Part shown: piece by piece, positions 22,531-32,907 of the stretch
Layout of the letters: each line of letters begins with the position of its first letter
Numbering within the stretch: the first letter of the stretch is position 1
NCBI RefSeq assembly: GCF_963678635.1
Contig: NC_087063.1
Span: forward strand, 30,702,599 to 30,766,598
Reading direction: 5' to 3'
Origin: Symsagittifera roscoffensis
Lineage: Eukaryota; Xenacoelomorpha; Acoela; Convolutidae
Length of the DNA: 64,000 nt
Notes under the pieces: model-generated
The model's input: only the letters and a program-made list of their open reading frames with translations
Told to the model about the DNA's origin: nothing
Database searches by the model: none
Made by a program: the position numbers and the translations under genes

Positions 22531-24180
22531 CTAGTTAGTTACAATGTGTCCAGGTTAGTGAAGCTCATAGCAGCCCTAATAATGGAGAGACCGAATGTTG
22601 GAAAAAGCCAATTTGGCAAATCAGACTTGAATATGAAAAACTCAAAATAAGCCAGTATTTTCAGACCATCGAAATTAATATTGACCAATTCCAAAATTGG
22701 ATTTTTCAAATATTGCTATATCGAAGACGCATTAAATAACCAATTTCTGAAAATTGGGAAAACAAACGCAAATTTATTATATCTAAACGGAATATATTAC
22801 TTACATGCTATAATTCATTCTCTTATAATATCGATTTCGTTTGACGTCTACTTGTTTTGATTGGTAAACGATTTTCCAGCATTCTGTCACTTGAGATTAG
22901 CAACCGATTGAAGGCACTTCCTTCGATGACAACAATCATTAGACGCACGTCCACTAGCAAAATGAAGCATCAACAAGCTGAATAATTAATTTTTTCCCTA
23001 ATCTTTGACTTGAGTACGAATGCAGTTGGCATTCAATATCCAATTATATGACAGAGGCGAAACAATAGTTCGCTTACAGTTGAAATAATTTTATTCTAGA
23101 AAATAGTACAAAAACAAGCCTTGAGAACAGACTTTTGCATCGCCTGATCATTGAAACTCACTTTCGAAACTTGAAGTCGATTGTGGTTTGCTAGGGGGGT
23201 TTGCCTTCTTAGCAAAGAAAAGGAACTCAACTTCAAAAGAAATCAAACTTCAAAACGCGAAAAATCAAAACTTCGCGTTGACAAAAACGTTTCCCAAAAA
23301 ATCACTGCGTTCAATTTTACATGGGAATATCTCATGGGATCTTGATACAGATATACTAAAACATACTAATAAAAAGGAAAATTGATTAACAAGTAAGGTG
23401 AATGAAAAGAATTATCGAATGAGCTCTCTTCTACTCTACTTTTCCGAATTGATTTCAAATTTTCAACATTAAAATAACTCTGATTTTCTGAACAGTGCAA
23501 ATCCATCGTCAATTTTGTTTTAATAGCTGGGCATTTTGGTGCTCTATCGTTTCAAGTTTTAAAAAAGCTGACATGCATTCAAAAGTGGGTGCCCTCGGTA
23601 GACTGGATAGCGTGAGACTTGTAGTCTCAAAATGATATTAAAGTATTCAACATTTTGTGACTTGCATAAGTTTGAGATTCGAAGTAATAAAATGAAGAAA
23701 GATGAGCAAAAACCTTTCTGCTGCTCCAATAAGCTTGCTTCTGATATATTATTTATTGAAAATTGTTTAGTAACAGACAAAAATGAGAAGATAGTTTAAA
23801 CATGGCATGATACGTTTTTGATTAAACATGTATAAAAGGGCACGTTGAACATATTAATGAATGTGAAAATTGCCTTTTTAAAATTATAAGAAAATACACC
23901 GAACCTAAATTCAACCGTAAGAATAAAAGGGGCATTTAAAAACGCTTTTTGTGTCTAAAGCTGAACATTAGAAAAAAAATGTTTCAACGTTTCTTGAAGT
24001 ACAATGGACATATCTTTAAACTACTGGTTTCAGATCTTTGCATTATCTCAGAAATAAAACCCGATACAACTCCGGTCGACAGGATACAACTCAGCTTTTC
24101 ATATTCAAAAAGCTTTCAAAAAAAGTTTCATTTGTAATATCATTAATTTCACCAATTAGTTAACTTGAATAATTATTTTT
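22531..24180. other. Intergenic AT-rich DNA
   Basis: No gene is recognised. A weak hairpin motif copy lies at 23052-23082. Short open frames around 23188-23385, 23559-23780 and 23949-24137 lack any family features and are compositionally like their surroundings. Confidence 0.45.
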
Positions 24181-24609
24181 AACGCTTGTTAATCGCAAGC
24201 GTAACTAGTAAATAAAAAGTATTGCCATCATTCGTACAATCAAGCTTATTAAGCAAAAAAGATTTTTCACCCACAGAAGCAAAGCTGCGTTTCGCACAAC
24301 TTGCGTTAAAGAAGAAGAACGCCGCTAAGTCGAAAAAAAAATCGAATAAAAAAAAAGATAAATCACAACAAATAAGGCTAGTTTTGAAACAAATTTAAGC
24401 CAAGACAAAATAAAATAGAAAATTAGCATCGAAAGAAACTTTACCAAGCAGTAACAAAGCCGAAAATACCTTAGCAGAAAATTTTGAGCTAAAAAAAACA
24501 TAACGACTTAAGACCTATAAAAAGTTAAGTACCCACCCTAAAAACAAACTTAAAATTTTATTTGCCCGTCAACTGAAGACAATTATTTGAAATGTTTTTT
24601 TAAAAAAAA

Positions 24610-24690
24610 AGGCCCTGTCAGAATCGAACCCAGGACTTTTGCCTTCCGAGGCGTATTCGTTGATGTCAAACCCAGTTTTCCCGGGACGCA
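24610..24690 (-). repeat. tRNA-like sequence
   Basis: The minus strand shows AAACTGGGTTTGACATCAACG followed about 30 bases later by CCTGGGTTCGATTCTGACAGG, a T-arm-like stem-loop with a B box. The 5' half does not pair convincingly with the 3' end. I favour a tRNA-derived repeat over a gene. Confidence 0.4.
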
Positions 24691-24855
24691 AATAAATTTC
24701 AACTCATTATGAGATGAACCTAACTCTAACATTTCCAATTCTAACCATTCTATAAATAAAGTTTCTCACGAAAAAAATGTTTACTACCCGATTGCGAACC
24801 CCTTAAAGACTCTTGCAACATTTTCTTAGTTATTGAAAATTGAGTGAAAAAAAAA

Positions 24856-25600
24856 CGTGAAATTTTGGAGACTGAAAGGATCTGAGCGGTGAATTCTGGA
24901 CGCCAAATCTCCAACCCTTGTGCATCACGCAGCTATAGAGTTAAAATTTTGCGCAATCACCCTTTTAGTTGCTATATCTGCAAATGATGGGAGTATCCTG
25001 ACATCATCGCACCAAAAGGTAGACAGTTTCACGCAACATTTTTTTTATCTACGTTTTTGGAAAATTTTGAAAATCATCAAAACTCCATATATCGAAAATT
25101 AAAAAGTGCTGAGCAGTCAAACTTGAAGCCAAGATATAACCCTCCTAAGTATTTAGAAAGCAACCCACCATTCAGTTGTCAATTTCAAAATTTAAAATTT
25201 TCCAAACCCAATTTCTTGAAAATTTTTGATAAATTATAAAACAGCATATCTCGGAAACTTACAAGATTTGAGCACTCAAAATTAAAGGCACGATTTGCAA
25301 ACATTGGAAACACCCTGACTGCACTCTCTAATAGGGTTGCGACTTTCAAAATCTTATTAAACCTGTTTTGTGAAACCTTTTAAAAATCATTAAAAAACGT
25401 CATATCTTGGAAGCTGAAGAGATTTGAGTAGTCAAATTTGGAAGCAAGCTTCGCAATGCTTAAGACTACCCTGACATCAACCAACTAAATGATTGTAGAA
25501 TCAAATTTTGAAAAAACTTAAAAATCTTAATTTTTTAAATGTTTGAAAAAATAACAAAAATCATGTCTCGTAAAAAGGTAAGTTTTTTTGAATGATTTAT
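24856..25600. repeat. Imperfect satellite with period near 158 bp
   Basis: The block CATATCT(C/T)GGAA followed by GATTTGAGYA(C/G)TCAAA recurs at 25086, 25245, 25401 and (degraded) 25562, with spacings of 159, 156 and 161 bases. A diverged first unit starts near 24856. Each unit ends with a CCCTGACAT-like block. Divergence between units is high, so the array is old. No transcript feature is visible. Confidence 0.65.
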
Positions 25601-25865
25601 ATCTTTTAAAGATGCTTCTTGGGGGGTTTATTATGAGCATTTGAAATTATGGTGAAAAACATGTCGATCTCAATAAAAAATAGGTAAACAAGGATAGCAG
25701 GTTACTTTGCAAGTAGCACAGAATAATCTGACCACAGTCTTATAAAATATATTATAAAAGTTTTTTTTCAAAGATTTGAACAAAGTTTTAATCAAATCAC
25801 GACTGTAAGGGCTTCAATATGATATATCGCTCAACTCTCTCCGATGATTATTTGCGGTAGCTGGT

Positions 25866-26200
25866 TATGCGTGGAAAAAAAACATAGCCAACTGACAGTT
25901 GGAAAAGAGAAATGGATGCAAGGAAACTCAAAAAAAAGAACTTGTCTTTACAAAAATTTTCAACTTTTAAATTTCGAAGACCTTAAAACTCTTTGAATTT
26001 GTAGAGCAATTTATGATGGACACTTTTATGTTAAAACTAACCCAATTTGAGGAAACTTGATCAATAGGTAAAACTTATATGTCGCTGGGAAATCTGATAA
26101 TTTCAAATTTCGAAATTAGAAGTCCATCACGTTTTTCGTGACCTTTACAATTTTGCTGTTCGATAGTATAATTTACCTTCTTTTAAACAATAGAAATGCA
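25866..26200. repeat. Dispersed repeat family C copy
   Basis: It contains the ordered blocks GTTGGAAAAGAG, CTCTTTGAATTT, CAATTTATGATGGAC, AACCCAATTTGAGG and GATCAATAGG. The same blocks in the same order are seen at 30293-30530, 46291-46480 and 47330-47600. Non-coding. Confidence 0.6.
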
Positions 26201-26623
26201 CTTAACTTTAAAAAAACCACAGGTCAAAGAGCGTGAACAAATTTCAAGACTTTTTCCGAAAAACAAAACAAAAAAAATCAGCAAGACCTATATGAGTACT
26301 CACTACGTTCATCATCTTAAATAACAACTAAAACACACCTGAATACAAAATCTCTCCCCTTTTTTCAAATGGCTTGAACAAAAAGTCGTTTGAGTTAAAA
26401 CGAATACCTAGCGAACTAAAAGTCAACCAAACTTTTGGGCAGAAATATTGGAGAAAATTGCATTACCGATCAAACAAGTCTATGTTCCAATTTAATAACG
26501 CTAATCGCAATTGTAAATGCTACGGCCAGCTGAAAAATTGGTTTCAAAAATTAAATTTTCACTAAATTAGCAATATCCAAATTTAGTGAGTCACTTAACT
26601 CAAAACCTTAAAATCCAGGCAGT

Positions 26624-27347
26624 TTATTCAGCAGGGATTTCAATTTCTCCATCTTTGATCTTCTCAATGATGTCGTGAGGAGGCTCCTTTTCCACAAGGC
26701 AACCTACGCTTTGACAAGTTCCCAAGAGTTCCCTTACAGTTCCCGACAGCTCGATTGATCTTGATCTGTCATGGGCTCGCATAGTCCTGGCCAGCTCAAT
26801 GATCGTCTGAAGAGTCAAGTTTCCGCTGTGTTTGATATTCTTGACTTTTTTCCTATCTCTTATAGGCTCTTTTAAGGCTTTGATGATGAGTGATGAAGCA
26901 CTGGGTATGACATCTACTCTCGCTTGTCGGTTCTGGATCGTTAGTCTGCATGTCACACGGATACCCTTGTAGTCTTTGGCCGTGGCTTTCACGATGTCAT
27001 CGGCTACTTTCTTGGGCGACAGACCCAAAGGACCAATCTTGGGAGCCAATGAAGCAGTAGCCGGAGCTTCACCTCCGTAGCATCTCACAAACACTAAACA
27101 TTTGACACCGTTTTTAAAATGAGACGTCTCGAGATTCTTTTTTTGCAAAACATTTGACCTGGTTAATTGTCTCATTCATTTTCACGTGATAATTTATCTT
27201 TAATTTAATTCAATATTTATAATTGGCAGCAAGTTGTACAAGTCTGAATTTCATGTACTGAAAAACGAGCTCATGGTGGATGGGATGCCAGCCCCTACCA
27301 CTATACTTACCATATGCGATAGCAGTCGGATCAAATTTAGGGCCCAT
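26624..27347 (-). CDS. RPL12: 60S ribosomal protein L12 (uL11), two exons
   Basis: Exon 1 is 27311-27347 (ATG at 27347, [12 protein letters not shown]), ending at a GTAAGT donor. The intron is 27094-27310 (217 nt) with a TTTAG acceptor. Exon 2 is 27093-26624. The joined frame gives 168 residues, against about 165 in other animals. It carries the family landmarks [14 protein letters not shown] (26S rRNA-binding N-terminal part), [33 protein letters not shown] and [18 protein letters not shown] near the C-terminus. uL11 builds the base of the ribosomal P-stalk at the GTPase-associated centre. The open frame that runs on to 27175 is intron read-through, because exon 1 supplies the expected N-terminus at the right distance. 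An AATAAA overlaps the stop codon (26623-26628), so the 3' UTR could be very short. Confidence 0.93.
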
Positions 27348-27891
27348 TGTTTATGTCTGTTTGAAGTATATTTGACGGAACACGTTCCTATCTGAAAGGT
27401 TGGACAAACGTTTGAGTTAAATTCAGGTAGATTAATTATCTTTGATGTCTCAAGTTGATTCGAGAGATATCAGTCAAATACTGCCAAGCGCGTACGAGCT
27501 TCAAGTAAGAAAAAATAAGCATTGAAGATTTGAATTCGATTAGTGTAGGAAACAATTTAAAACATTTTGAACTCCACTATAAATTTATGAGATAGATCAA
27601 AAACTATCAGACTTTCGGATTTCCTGATGACTTCTAGAAGTCAAAGAGGCCATTTTGAAACCAGACGTTTCTCTTCCGAAATTTCTCATTCAGACACATG
27701 CTATCTGAAGTGTTTTCACAAAAACTTGTTAGTAAGTGTAATCATCAGGCAAGGCTGGTTCATTGCAGTGAGGCACTCATTCGTTAGATCTCTGAATTGT
27801 CACACCGTGCAAGTAGAAAATAGGGGCTGCAACAGCTATCAACATTATCGTAATAATGTCTTAAGTTTACAATAGCCGTTTAGCATATAAT
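27348..27891. other. Spacer between two minus-strand genes
   Basis: This 544-base gap holds the RPL12 upstream region and the 3' flank of the MSS51-like gene. An 82-codon frame on the plus strand (27627-27875) has no family features. No other gene is seen. Confidence 0.5.
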
Positions 27892-29682
27892 TCAGTCTTT
27901 CAGCACGCTGTAAAATAAGCCATTGTGATACCACGGAAACGTGAAGGAAGAGTTTTTCAGTCTCAATGGGGAGGCAAATGGGTTCACAGCTGGCATCGAT
28001 ATTCTGATATCATCTATCTGCTCATGTTCGAACACTTGTTTCAGCCATCCTTGTTGCATTGAGGTAAACATCGGACAGAAATTGACAAAATAGAGCGGAA
28101 TTGATTCATTTACTACTGCTTTCACTACTTTCATAGCATCTTCTGGTTTCTGTACCATGTCAAAACAGTTGAAACCAATAACAACATCTGGTTTTTCGGG
28201 GCTTTTAACTGACTGAATCGGGAAATTGGCCTGTTTAATATCTACTGTTAAAGTACACGAACCACCATTTGTTTTATAATCCATTTTGAAGCCGTTAAAT
28301 TTTGATTGATAGATTGTTAACTTAATGTGCATATCAGTTTCTTTGAAAAGAAGCTGCTTGAACAGACCGGCATTTTTTGGATTAAACTCGGATTCGAGAA
28401 TTACGATGTGCAAGGTGTTGGAAGTATCGTTCACTAAGGTTGGGTAGGACACTCGACAGATATACCTTATCGTCAAAGACGTGCTTAAAACAGCAGCTGC
28501 AGGGTTACTTAAATCTATATTTCTTGCTTCGTAAAACTCGGTCCAGTTTCTGAACTGCTCAGCATTGTTGCAACGCTCTAAGATTTCTAGCTTGGTCAAA
28601 CTTTTATAAATAAAAGGCGTTTCTACATCATCATCGTTGATTTCTGATGTCTTCCGCGGATATGCCATGTGATCGTCGTTTGCACAATTATTGTTGTCAC
28701 AATTTTTGCAGGCTGCAATAAGCATTTGCCAATAACCTAGCCCCAACAATTTTTTTCGTTGCAAGAATTCGGTTATTGCAAATTGCTCTTTCGTGGTTTC
28801 CTCTGCATATGAGAAAGGGAAAAGTTGAAGAAACTTTGGCTGCAACGTCTCCTGATAATCTTTGAATTGTGGGCACCATGTTTTATGGCTAGCTTCAACA
28901 GGTTTCTTTTTCCAGTCTCTTTTGAAACAATCGGTCGAGCAGTAAAACACTGAGTGACAGCCAGAACACTTCTTTAATTTATATTTTGCCTCTGTCAACC
29001 CACAGCTATAGCACGAAAATCGCTCAGCAAGTGGTACCGCCTCAACATTCTGGTTCGCTTGAAGATTATGAACTATCTCAATTTCATAACTACACAGTTT
29101 TTCTCTTAAAACTTCAGCCAACTCAGGACTTTTTAGCATCAATCTTTTCGGCCTCGCAGCTTTACCCAATACAGGGTCGAACATTCCCGAGAACAGCAAT
29201 TGTAAAACATCTTTAGAAACGAGCTCAGTATCTTTCATGTCTTTCATAGTTTTGAACGACCTCGACTTCCGGTCACCATCAAAAAGTTGCGTCATCTCTT
29301 TACTCGATTTGGTATTGGCACTATGATAACCACCAACAGACCACGTTTCATTAACTTGTGTTAGTTTTAAGATTGATTCGACAGAAGGTTCTTTTTCAAT
29401 TGGATTAGTTGCATCCAGATTCGGTTTCGCAGACACCTGCTTAGTTTTCCATATTTTGAAATCTTCCAAGAACTTGTCATATTGCTCGTTGTCTCCTGCT
29501 AAGGAGTGCAGAAACCGTTCCAATATTCTATACTTCTCTCCTAGTTCACTGGAAGAGAACTTTTCTCCATGCTTGCTGCTAAAATATGCAATCAAGGCCT
29601 TAATTTGATCGCGCGTGAACGCCTGCAGAGGTTCAGGTAGCGGAAGTTCCTCTTCAGTTTTGACAGCTGCATCGGCAACCAT
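27892..29682 (-). CDS. MYND zinc-finger protein resembling MSS51
   Basis: An intact frame of 596 codons starts at the ATG at 29682. A MYND zinc finger occupies about residues 224-270, with the full ligand set C224/C227, C239/C242, C248/C252 and H266/C270. The C-terminal half (about residues 390-560) contains an ILESEFN..NAGLFKQLLF stretch and PDVVIGFNCFDM..PLYFVNFC, which resembles the C-terminal domain of animal and yeast MSS51 proteins. In animals MSS51 is a MYND protein of mitochondria. In yeast it activates COX1 translation. No clear mitochondrial presequence is visible at this acidic N-terminus, so location is left open. The gene lacks introns and lies 545 bp upstream of RPL12 in the same orientation. 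The MYND call is firm. The MSS51 relation is moderate and could be another MYND subfamily with the same C-terminal domain. Confidence 0.75.
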   Translation of the reverse strand: MVADAAVKTEEELPLPEPLQAFTRDQIKALIAYFSSKHGEKFSSSELGEKYRILERFLHSLAGDNEQYDKFLEDFKIWKTKQVSAKPNLDATNPIEKEPSVESILKLTQVNETWSVGGYHSANTKSSKEMTQLFDGDRKSRSFKTMKDMKDTELVSKDVLQLLFSGMFDPVLGKAARPKRLMLKSPELAEVLREKLCSYEIEIVHNLQANQNVEAVPLAERFSCYSCGLTEAKYKLKKCSGCHSVFYCSTDCFKRDWKKKPVEASHKTWCPQFKDYQETLQPKFLQLFPFSYAEETTKEQFAITEFLQRKKLLGLGYWQMLIAACKNCDNNNCANDDHMAYPRKTSEINDDDVETPFIYKSLTKLEILERCNNAEQFRNWTEFYEARNIDLSNPAAAVLSTSLTIRYICRVSYPTLVNDTSNTLHIVILESEFNPKNAGLFKQLLFKETDMHIKLTIYQSKFNGFKMDYKTNGGSCTLTVDIKQANFPIQSVKSPEKPDVVIGFNCFDMVQKPEDAMKVVKAVVNESIPLYFVNFCPMFTSMQQGWLKQVFEHEQIDDIRISMPAVNPFASPLRLKNSSFTFPWYHNGLFYSVLKD

Positions 29683-29755
29683 ACCAAAAACTTAAACAAG
29701 TAAAATGAAACACTAGCTCAAAGCAAAGCAACTATTTATAACACAACCTTTAAAC

Positions 29756-30000
29756 ACAGAGGCAAAGCTGAGTTTCGCATCACAATCGATATAAAAATAA
29801 TAAAGACAAGTCAAAAAGGGTAAAATGTGCGTGTTGCTTGAATTGGCATCACAGTAAATTTTTACAAAAAAAAAGTTGGAACGTGGAACTGTTCTACAAG
29901 CCGCTTTAAACTAACTTACACATACCCGCTCATTGTGTTTGATAAATTATACTTTTGACACAAAGGCAAGCTGAGCTTCACGAAAATAGCAATAAAATAC
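29756..30000. repeat. Two weak GCGAAGC-type hairpin motifs
   Basis: CAGAGGCAAAGCTGAGTTTCGC (29756) and CAAAGGCAAGCTGAGCTTCAC (29961) are diverged copies of the hairpin motif that is better preserved at 15352 and 17047. Confidence 0.45.
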
Positions 30001-30292
30001 AAAATTGGCATTGCAAGGTATCTGACAGACGCCACTAACATAAAAAACGGACAAAAACTTAATCAGTTCAACTTTTCTTGGTTATTCCGATTTATGTCGT
30101 ATTAATAATTTTCTTCAAGAGCCAATTTTAGGAGCGGTAACATGGCGGACAAAACTCCGGCAGAAACTAAAACATAAGCGAAACTGAAACGTGTTTAAAT
30201 TACCATTAAACCAAATAAGGGTCGACCGCACCCACACAGCCAATAACATTCTAGCAGAAAAAAAGCCACGGAAATTACAGTCAGAACATAGC

Positions 30293-30530
30293 CAACGTAT
30301 TGTTGGAAAAGAGTGAATGAACGTAAACAGGAATATGGACCTATTTTTGAAAACATCTCAATTTTGGAATTTAAAGATTGAATCAAAGCTCTTTGAATTT
30401 CTAGAACAATTTATAATGGACTTACTTTTGATAAAATTAACCCAATTTGGGAAAACTGGATCAATAGGATTGAAATTTAAAAAAACTGGATCACATTTTT
30501 AATTCTCTGAGAATTTCTTTAAATTAGAAA
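30293..30530. repeat. Dispersed repeat family C copy
   Basis: Same ordered blocks as at 25866: GTTGGAAAAGAGTGAATGAACG, CTCTTTGAATTTCTAG, CAATTTATAATGGAC, AACCCAATTTGGG and CTGGATCAATAGG. Non-coding. Confidence 0.6.
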
Positions 30531-30773
30531 ACGGAGCGTAGAAAAATTACCTATTAACGACTGGCAGGCGTCAGTTACCTGAGTTCTACTCGTTTTTCAC
30601 CGTCTCGACCTAGCCAGTTGATTTTCTGGTCTGTTTAGGGCTAAGTAAAAAGTTACTATTTTTAGGCCATCAGTCAAACGACTTTTGATCAGCTTTCGTT
30701 TACATGCGAACACAACCACATAGCTGAGTCTGGGATCCTCAGACTACGTGATTGCAATTAAAAAAACGGCTCG

Positions 30774-31547
30774 AACATCCTATTTCAGAAATTTTTGCTA
30801 AAAAGTAAATTTCAAACGTTTTCGCAACTATGTGCATCGTCAGGATTTTTACAATAAACTACTCTAAATGACGATAAAACATCAATTTACAAATGTTATT
30901 TACAATAAATCACCTACAATTTGGTTCTAAACCATCATGATAAAAAATTAGCCAATCACAGTTGACCTCTAAATTACTATTAAGATTAAAATACTTTTAA
31001 CCTCTAAAATTAATTAAACATTTTAAAATTAATTTGTCTGGAAGTTTCTGAGTCATAATTTCGATTTAGACATGTACGTTTTGAATAAAAAACCAAAAAT
31101 ATTTTGGGACTAAATTTTCAGTGTTAACTCCCTGCTCCTAAACTCATCGCGCGTGTTCAAGCCCGGTTTCTCTTTCCTGATATGTATTGCCTCTAGTGTT
31201 AGCAATTTTGTTTGGTTGTTTGACCTATCTATAATTTCCCAACTAAGATCTGCGCTATTTCCCTCAAGTTGGCATTGCTGAAGGTGGAGGCCTACCGGTG
31301 AGTCTGCTTTCCTATGTGCCTCAATTCTAGTGGTCAAATGTCGAACAGTTTGTCCGACATAGGTGGAAGTGCATCCACTACATGACAGTTTATAAACCAC
31401 TCTTGACTTGAGGTCATTAGAAAATGCTGACTTCAGTGATGGTAAACATGATTGTAGTTTTCTTGTGGTGAAAACCACTTGAACGTTCGTTAATTTTCGT
31501 AACCTGTTAGCAAAATATTGGCTCTGGTTTGCTAACATCCTATTTCA
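30774..31547 (-). mobile_element. Penelope-like element fragment A with 14-bp target duplication
   Basis: The body 30788-31533 is flanked by the exact 14-bp direct repeat AACATCCTATTTCA (30774-30787 and 31534-31547). The minus strand encodes, at 31110-31538, a stretch ending the RT region (FTTRKLQSCLPSLKSAF), then KLSCSGC and the GIY-YIG endonuclease core STYVGQTVRHLTTRIEAH. This is the usual Penelope RT-to-endonuclease connection with its Cys pair. A 3' tail of about 320 bp with the block TGTGCATCGTCAGGATTTTTAC follows. The element is 5'-truncated to 746 bp. It inserted into the end of the large Ty3-type copy 1, whose homology with copy 3 continues on both sides. Confidence 0.85.
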
Positions 31548-31858
31548 ATATGTTTTTGGTGACAGTTCTATGTTAAATCCATTGGAGATGGATTGACCCT
31601 TTCCTCTTCCTAGCTACTCATACTCTAAAATATCAAATAATACCGGTGTCGATTCAAAGTTCTATGGCATCAGAGTAGCTAAAAAGTTAGTTTACTACAG
31701 TTTTCACCATATATCAGTCTCTGGGGGACCGAGCCTCCGCTTCCGTGTTTTCCTCGAGATAACGTTGTTATCACTCCCAATTCGTGGCACAGGAGGGTAC
31801 TGCTCTCCACCACCTCCCCACCGAAGTCTCCTTTCCCACTATCTTCTTCCGCTAAGGG

Positions 31859-31887
31859 TCTTATCGTGCGTGATCGTCACGATAAGA
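31859..31887 (-). other. 10-bp perfect hairpin in the 3' end of copy 1
   Basis: TCTTATCGTG-CGTGATCGT-CACGATAAGA forms a perfect 10-bp stem. The equivalent place in copy 3 (57911-57940) has a different sequence that also forms a perfect stem of 12 bp. Confidence 0.65.
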
Positions 31888-32166
31888 GGCTTCGTTTTAA
31901 TTGTGTTCTCGTGCGACTGTTTTCTACTCTATTTGGTGTTGTTCTCCTTTTCTCAAATTTTTCGGTCAAAATGGCTGTTTTTAAGTATTTCTGAGAAATA
32001 CTCGTTCGTTAATCGAAATTTTGAAAATAGAAAATTCTAGAATATTTCGACCCTCCTTTTCAGCACTTTTTCGTCGTTAAGGCCTTTAATCGTTCTTTCG
32101 TGTTCAGCCAGAAGGTTGCGCTGTGCCAGTCTGGCAGAATGTCACATTCTCCACGGACAGTCCCCG

Positions 32167-32182
32167 TCAATGTCCCTATTGA
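32167..32182 (-). other. Short hairpin with AGGGAC loop in the 3' end of copy 1
   Basis: In sense orientation TCAAT-AGGGAC-ATTGA is a 5-bp stem with a 6-base loop. The same loop type (GGGGAC) closed by a different stem occurs at the end of the integrase region of copies 1 and 3 and, one base shorter, in copy 2. Confidence 0.5.
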
Positions 32183-32907
32183 TCGCATAACACCGGGTTA
32201 TCGTCAAATAGTGTTCCAGTTCTCTATAATCAACCTTACAAATCGCATTAGAAAATGAAATTTACCTACTCCACCTCAACTCACTACGGGTCACAAATGG
32301 CATCATACTACATCTCACTGCCTTTCAACATTTTCACAAAATTTGCACCATGAGGAGTGTCCTCGATAAAATTTCCTTTCTGACTACTTACGTCATCCTG
32401 CCATAAAACTTCTTTTCGCTCTTGCTAATTAAAAAGTTGGGACGTGGCACGGCCACGCACCCATTGAAATTAACTTAATGTCACTCACCAAGTATAATCA
32501 GTTATTTATGCGGTCCTCTTTGATATTGAAACTAAGAAACTCTGTGGCTAGGAAAGTTATTGAGTTACTCGCCCTCTTCGAGCGAGCTTACCCCAACTTA
32601 CCAGGTCGCCACACAGTGAACACGTGTCTTACACAGGTTAAAAACATCAGTCGTGTATAAATAGGTAAATAAAATCACCTATGTTCTATATATACATAAG
32701 TAGCACAACTAAAATCTCCTTTCAACAATTTCAACAATTGCAACAATTTTCAAAGTTTGGTCTGACGAAACTAAACCAAAACAAAAAGTTTAACAATTTC
32801 AGTAATCAAACTTGGTTGATTAGTTTAGGTTTTAGCAAACAAAGACAATCAAGTTTTCTCCTTCTCTCACCCTCTTGTTTACGTCTTCACTTCTCCTTTT
32901 GTTTCCA

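Larger units (their letters stand above)
30640..32907 (-). other. 3' non-coding end (candidate LTR) of copy 1
   Basis: After the last stop of the second ORF (32908) about 1.5 kb of non-coding sequence aligns in order with 57476-58840 of copy 3. Shared blocks include AGATGGAT(T/C)(G/A)ACCCTTTCC, TTTCTCAAAnnTnnnGG, ATTTCGACCnTC and two hairpins. A purine-rich stretch on the minus strand at about 32856-32877 is a candidate polypurine tract marking the inner LTR edge. No second LTR is in the window, so LTR status is inferred. The region is interrupted by a Penelope-like insertion at 30788-31533. Confidence 0.55.

Noticed and set aside
23588..23680. Possible tRNA with intron (A-box-like GGTAGACTGGATAGCG and later GAGATTCGAAG)
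   Set aside because: The A- and B-box-like parts are about 75 bases apart, and neither acceptor nor anticodon stem folds convincingly.
16086..24690. Functional tRNA genes at 16086, 19128 and 24610
   Set aside because: Good B-box and T-arm sequence but no complete cloverleaf with paired acceptor ends. They lie inside repeat clusters.
27094..27175. Extended N-terminus of RPL12 read through from 27175
   Set aside because: The residues upstream of FVRCYGGE do not match uL11, whereas exon 1 at 27311-27347 supplies the conserved start with proper splice sites.
31551..31565. TGTTTTTGG at 31551 as the outer LTR terminus of copy 1
   Set aside because: Similarity to copy 3 continues further out, past the Penelope insertion, so the element's end lies nearer 30600.
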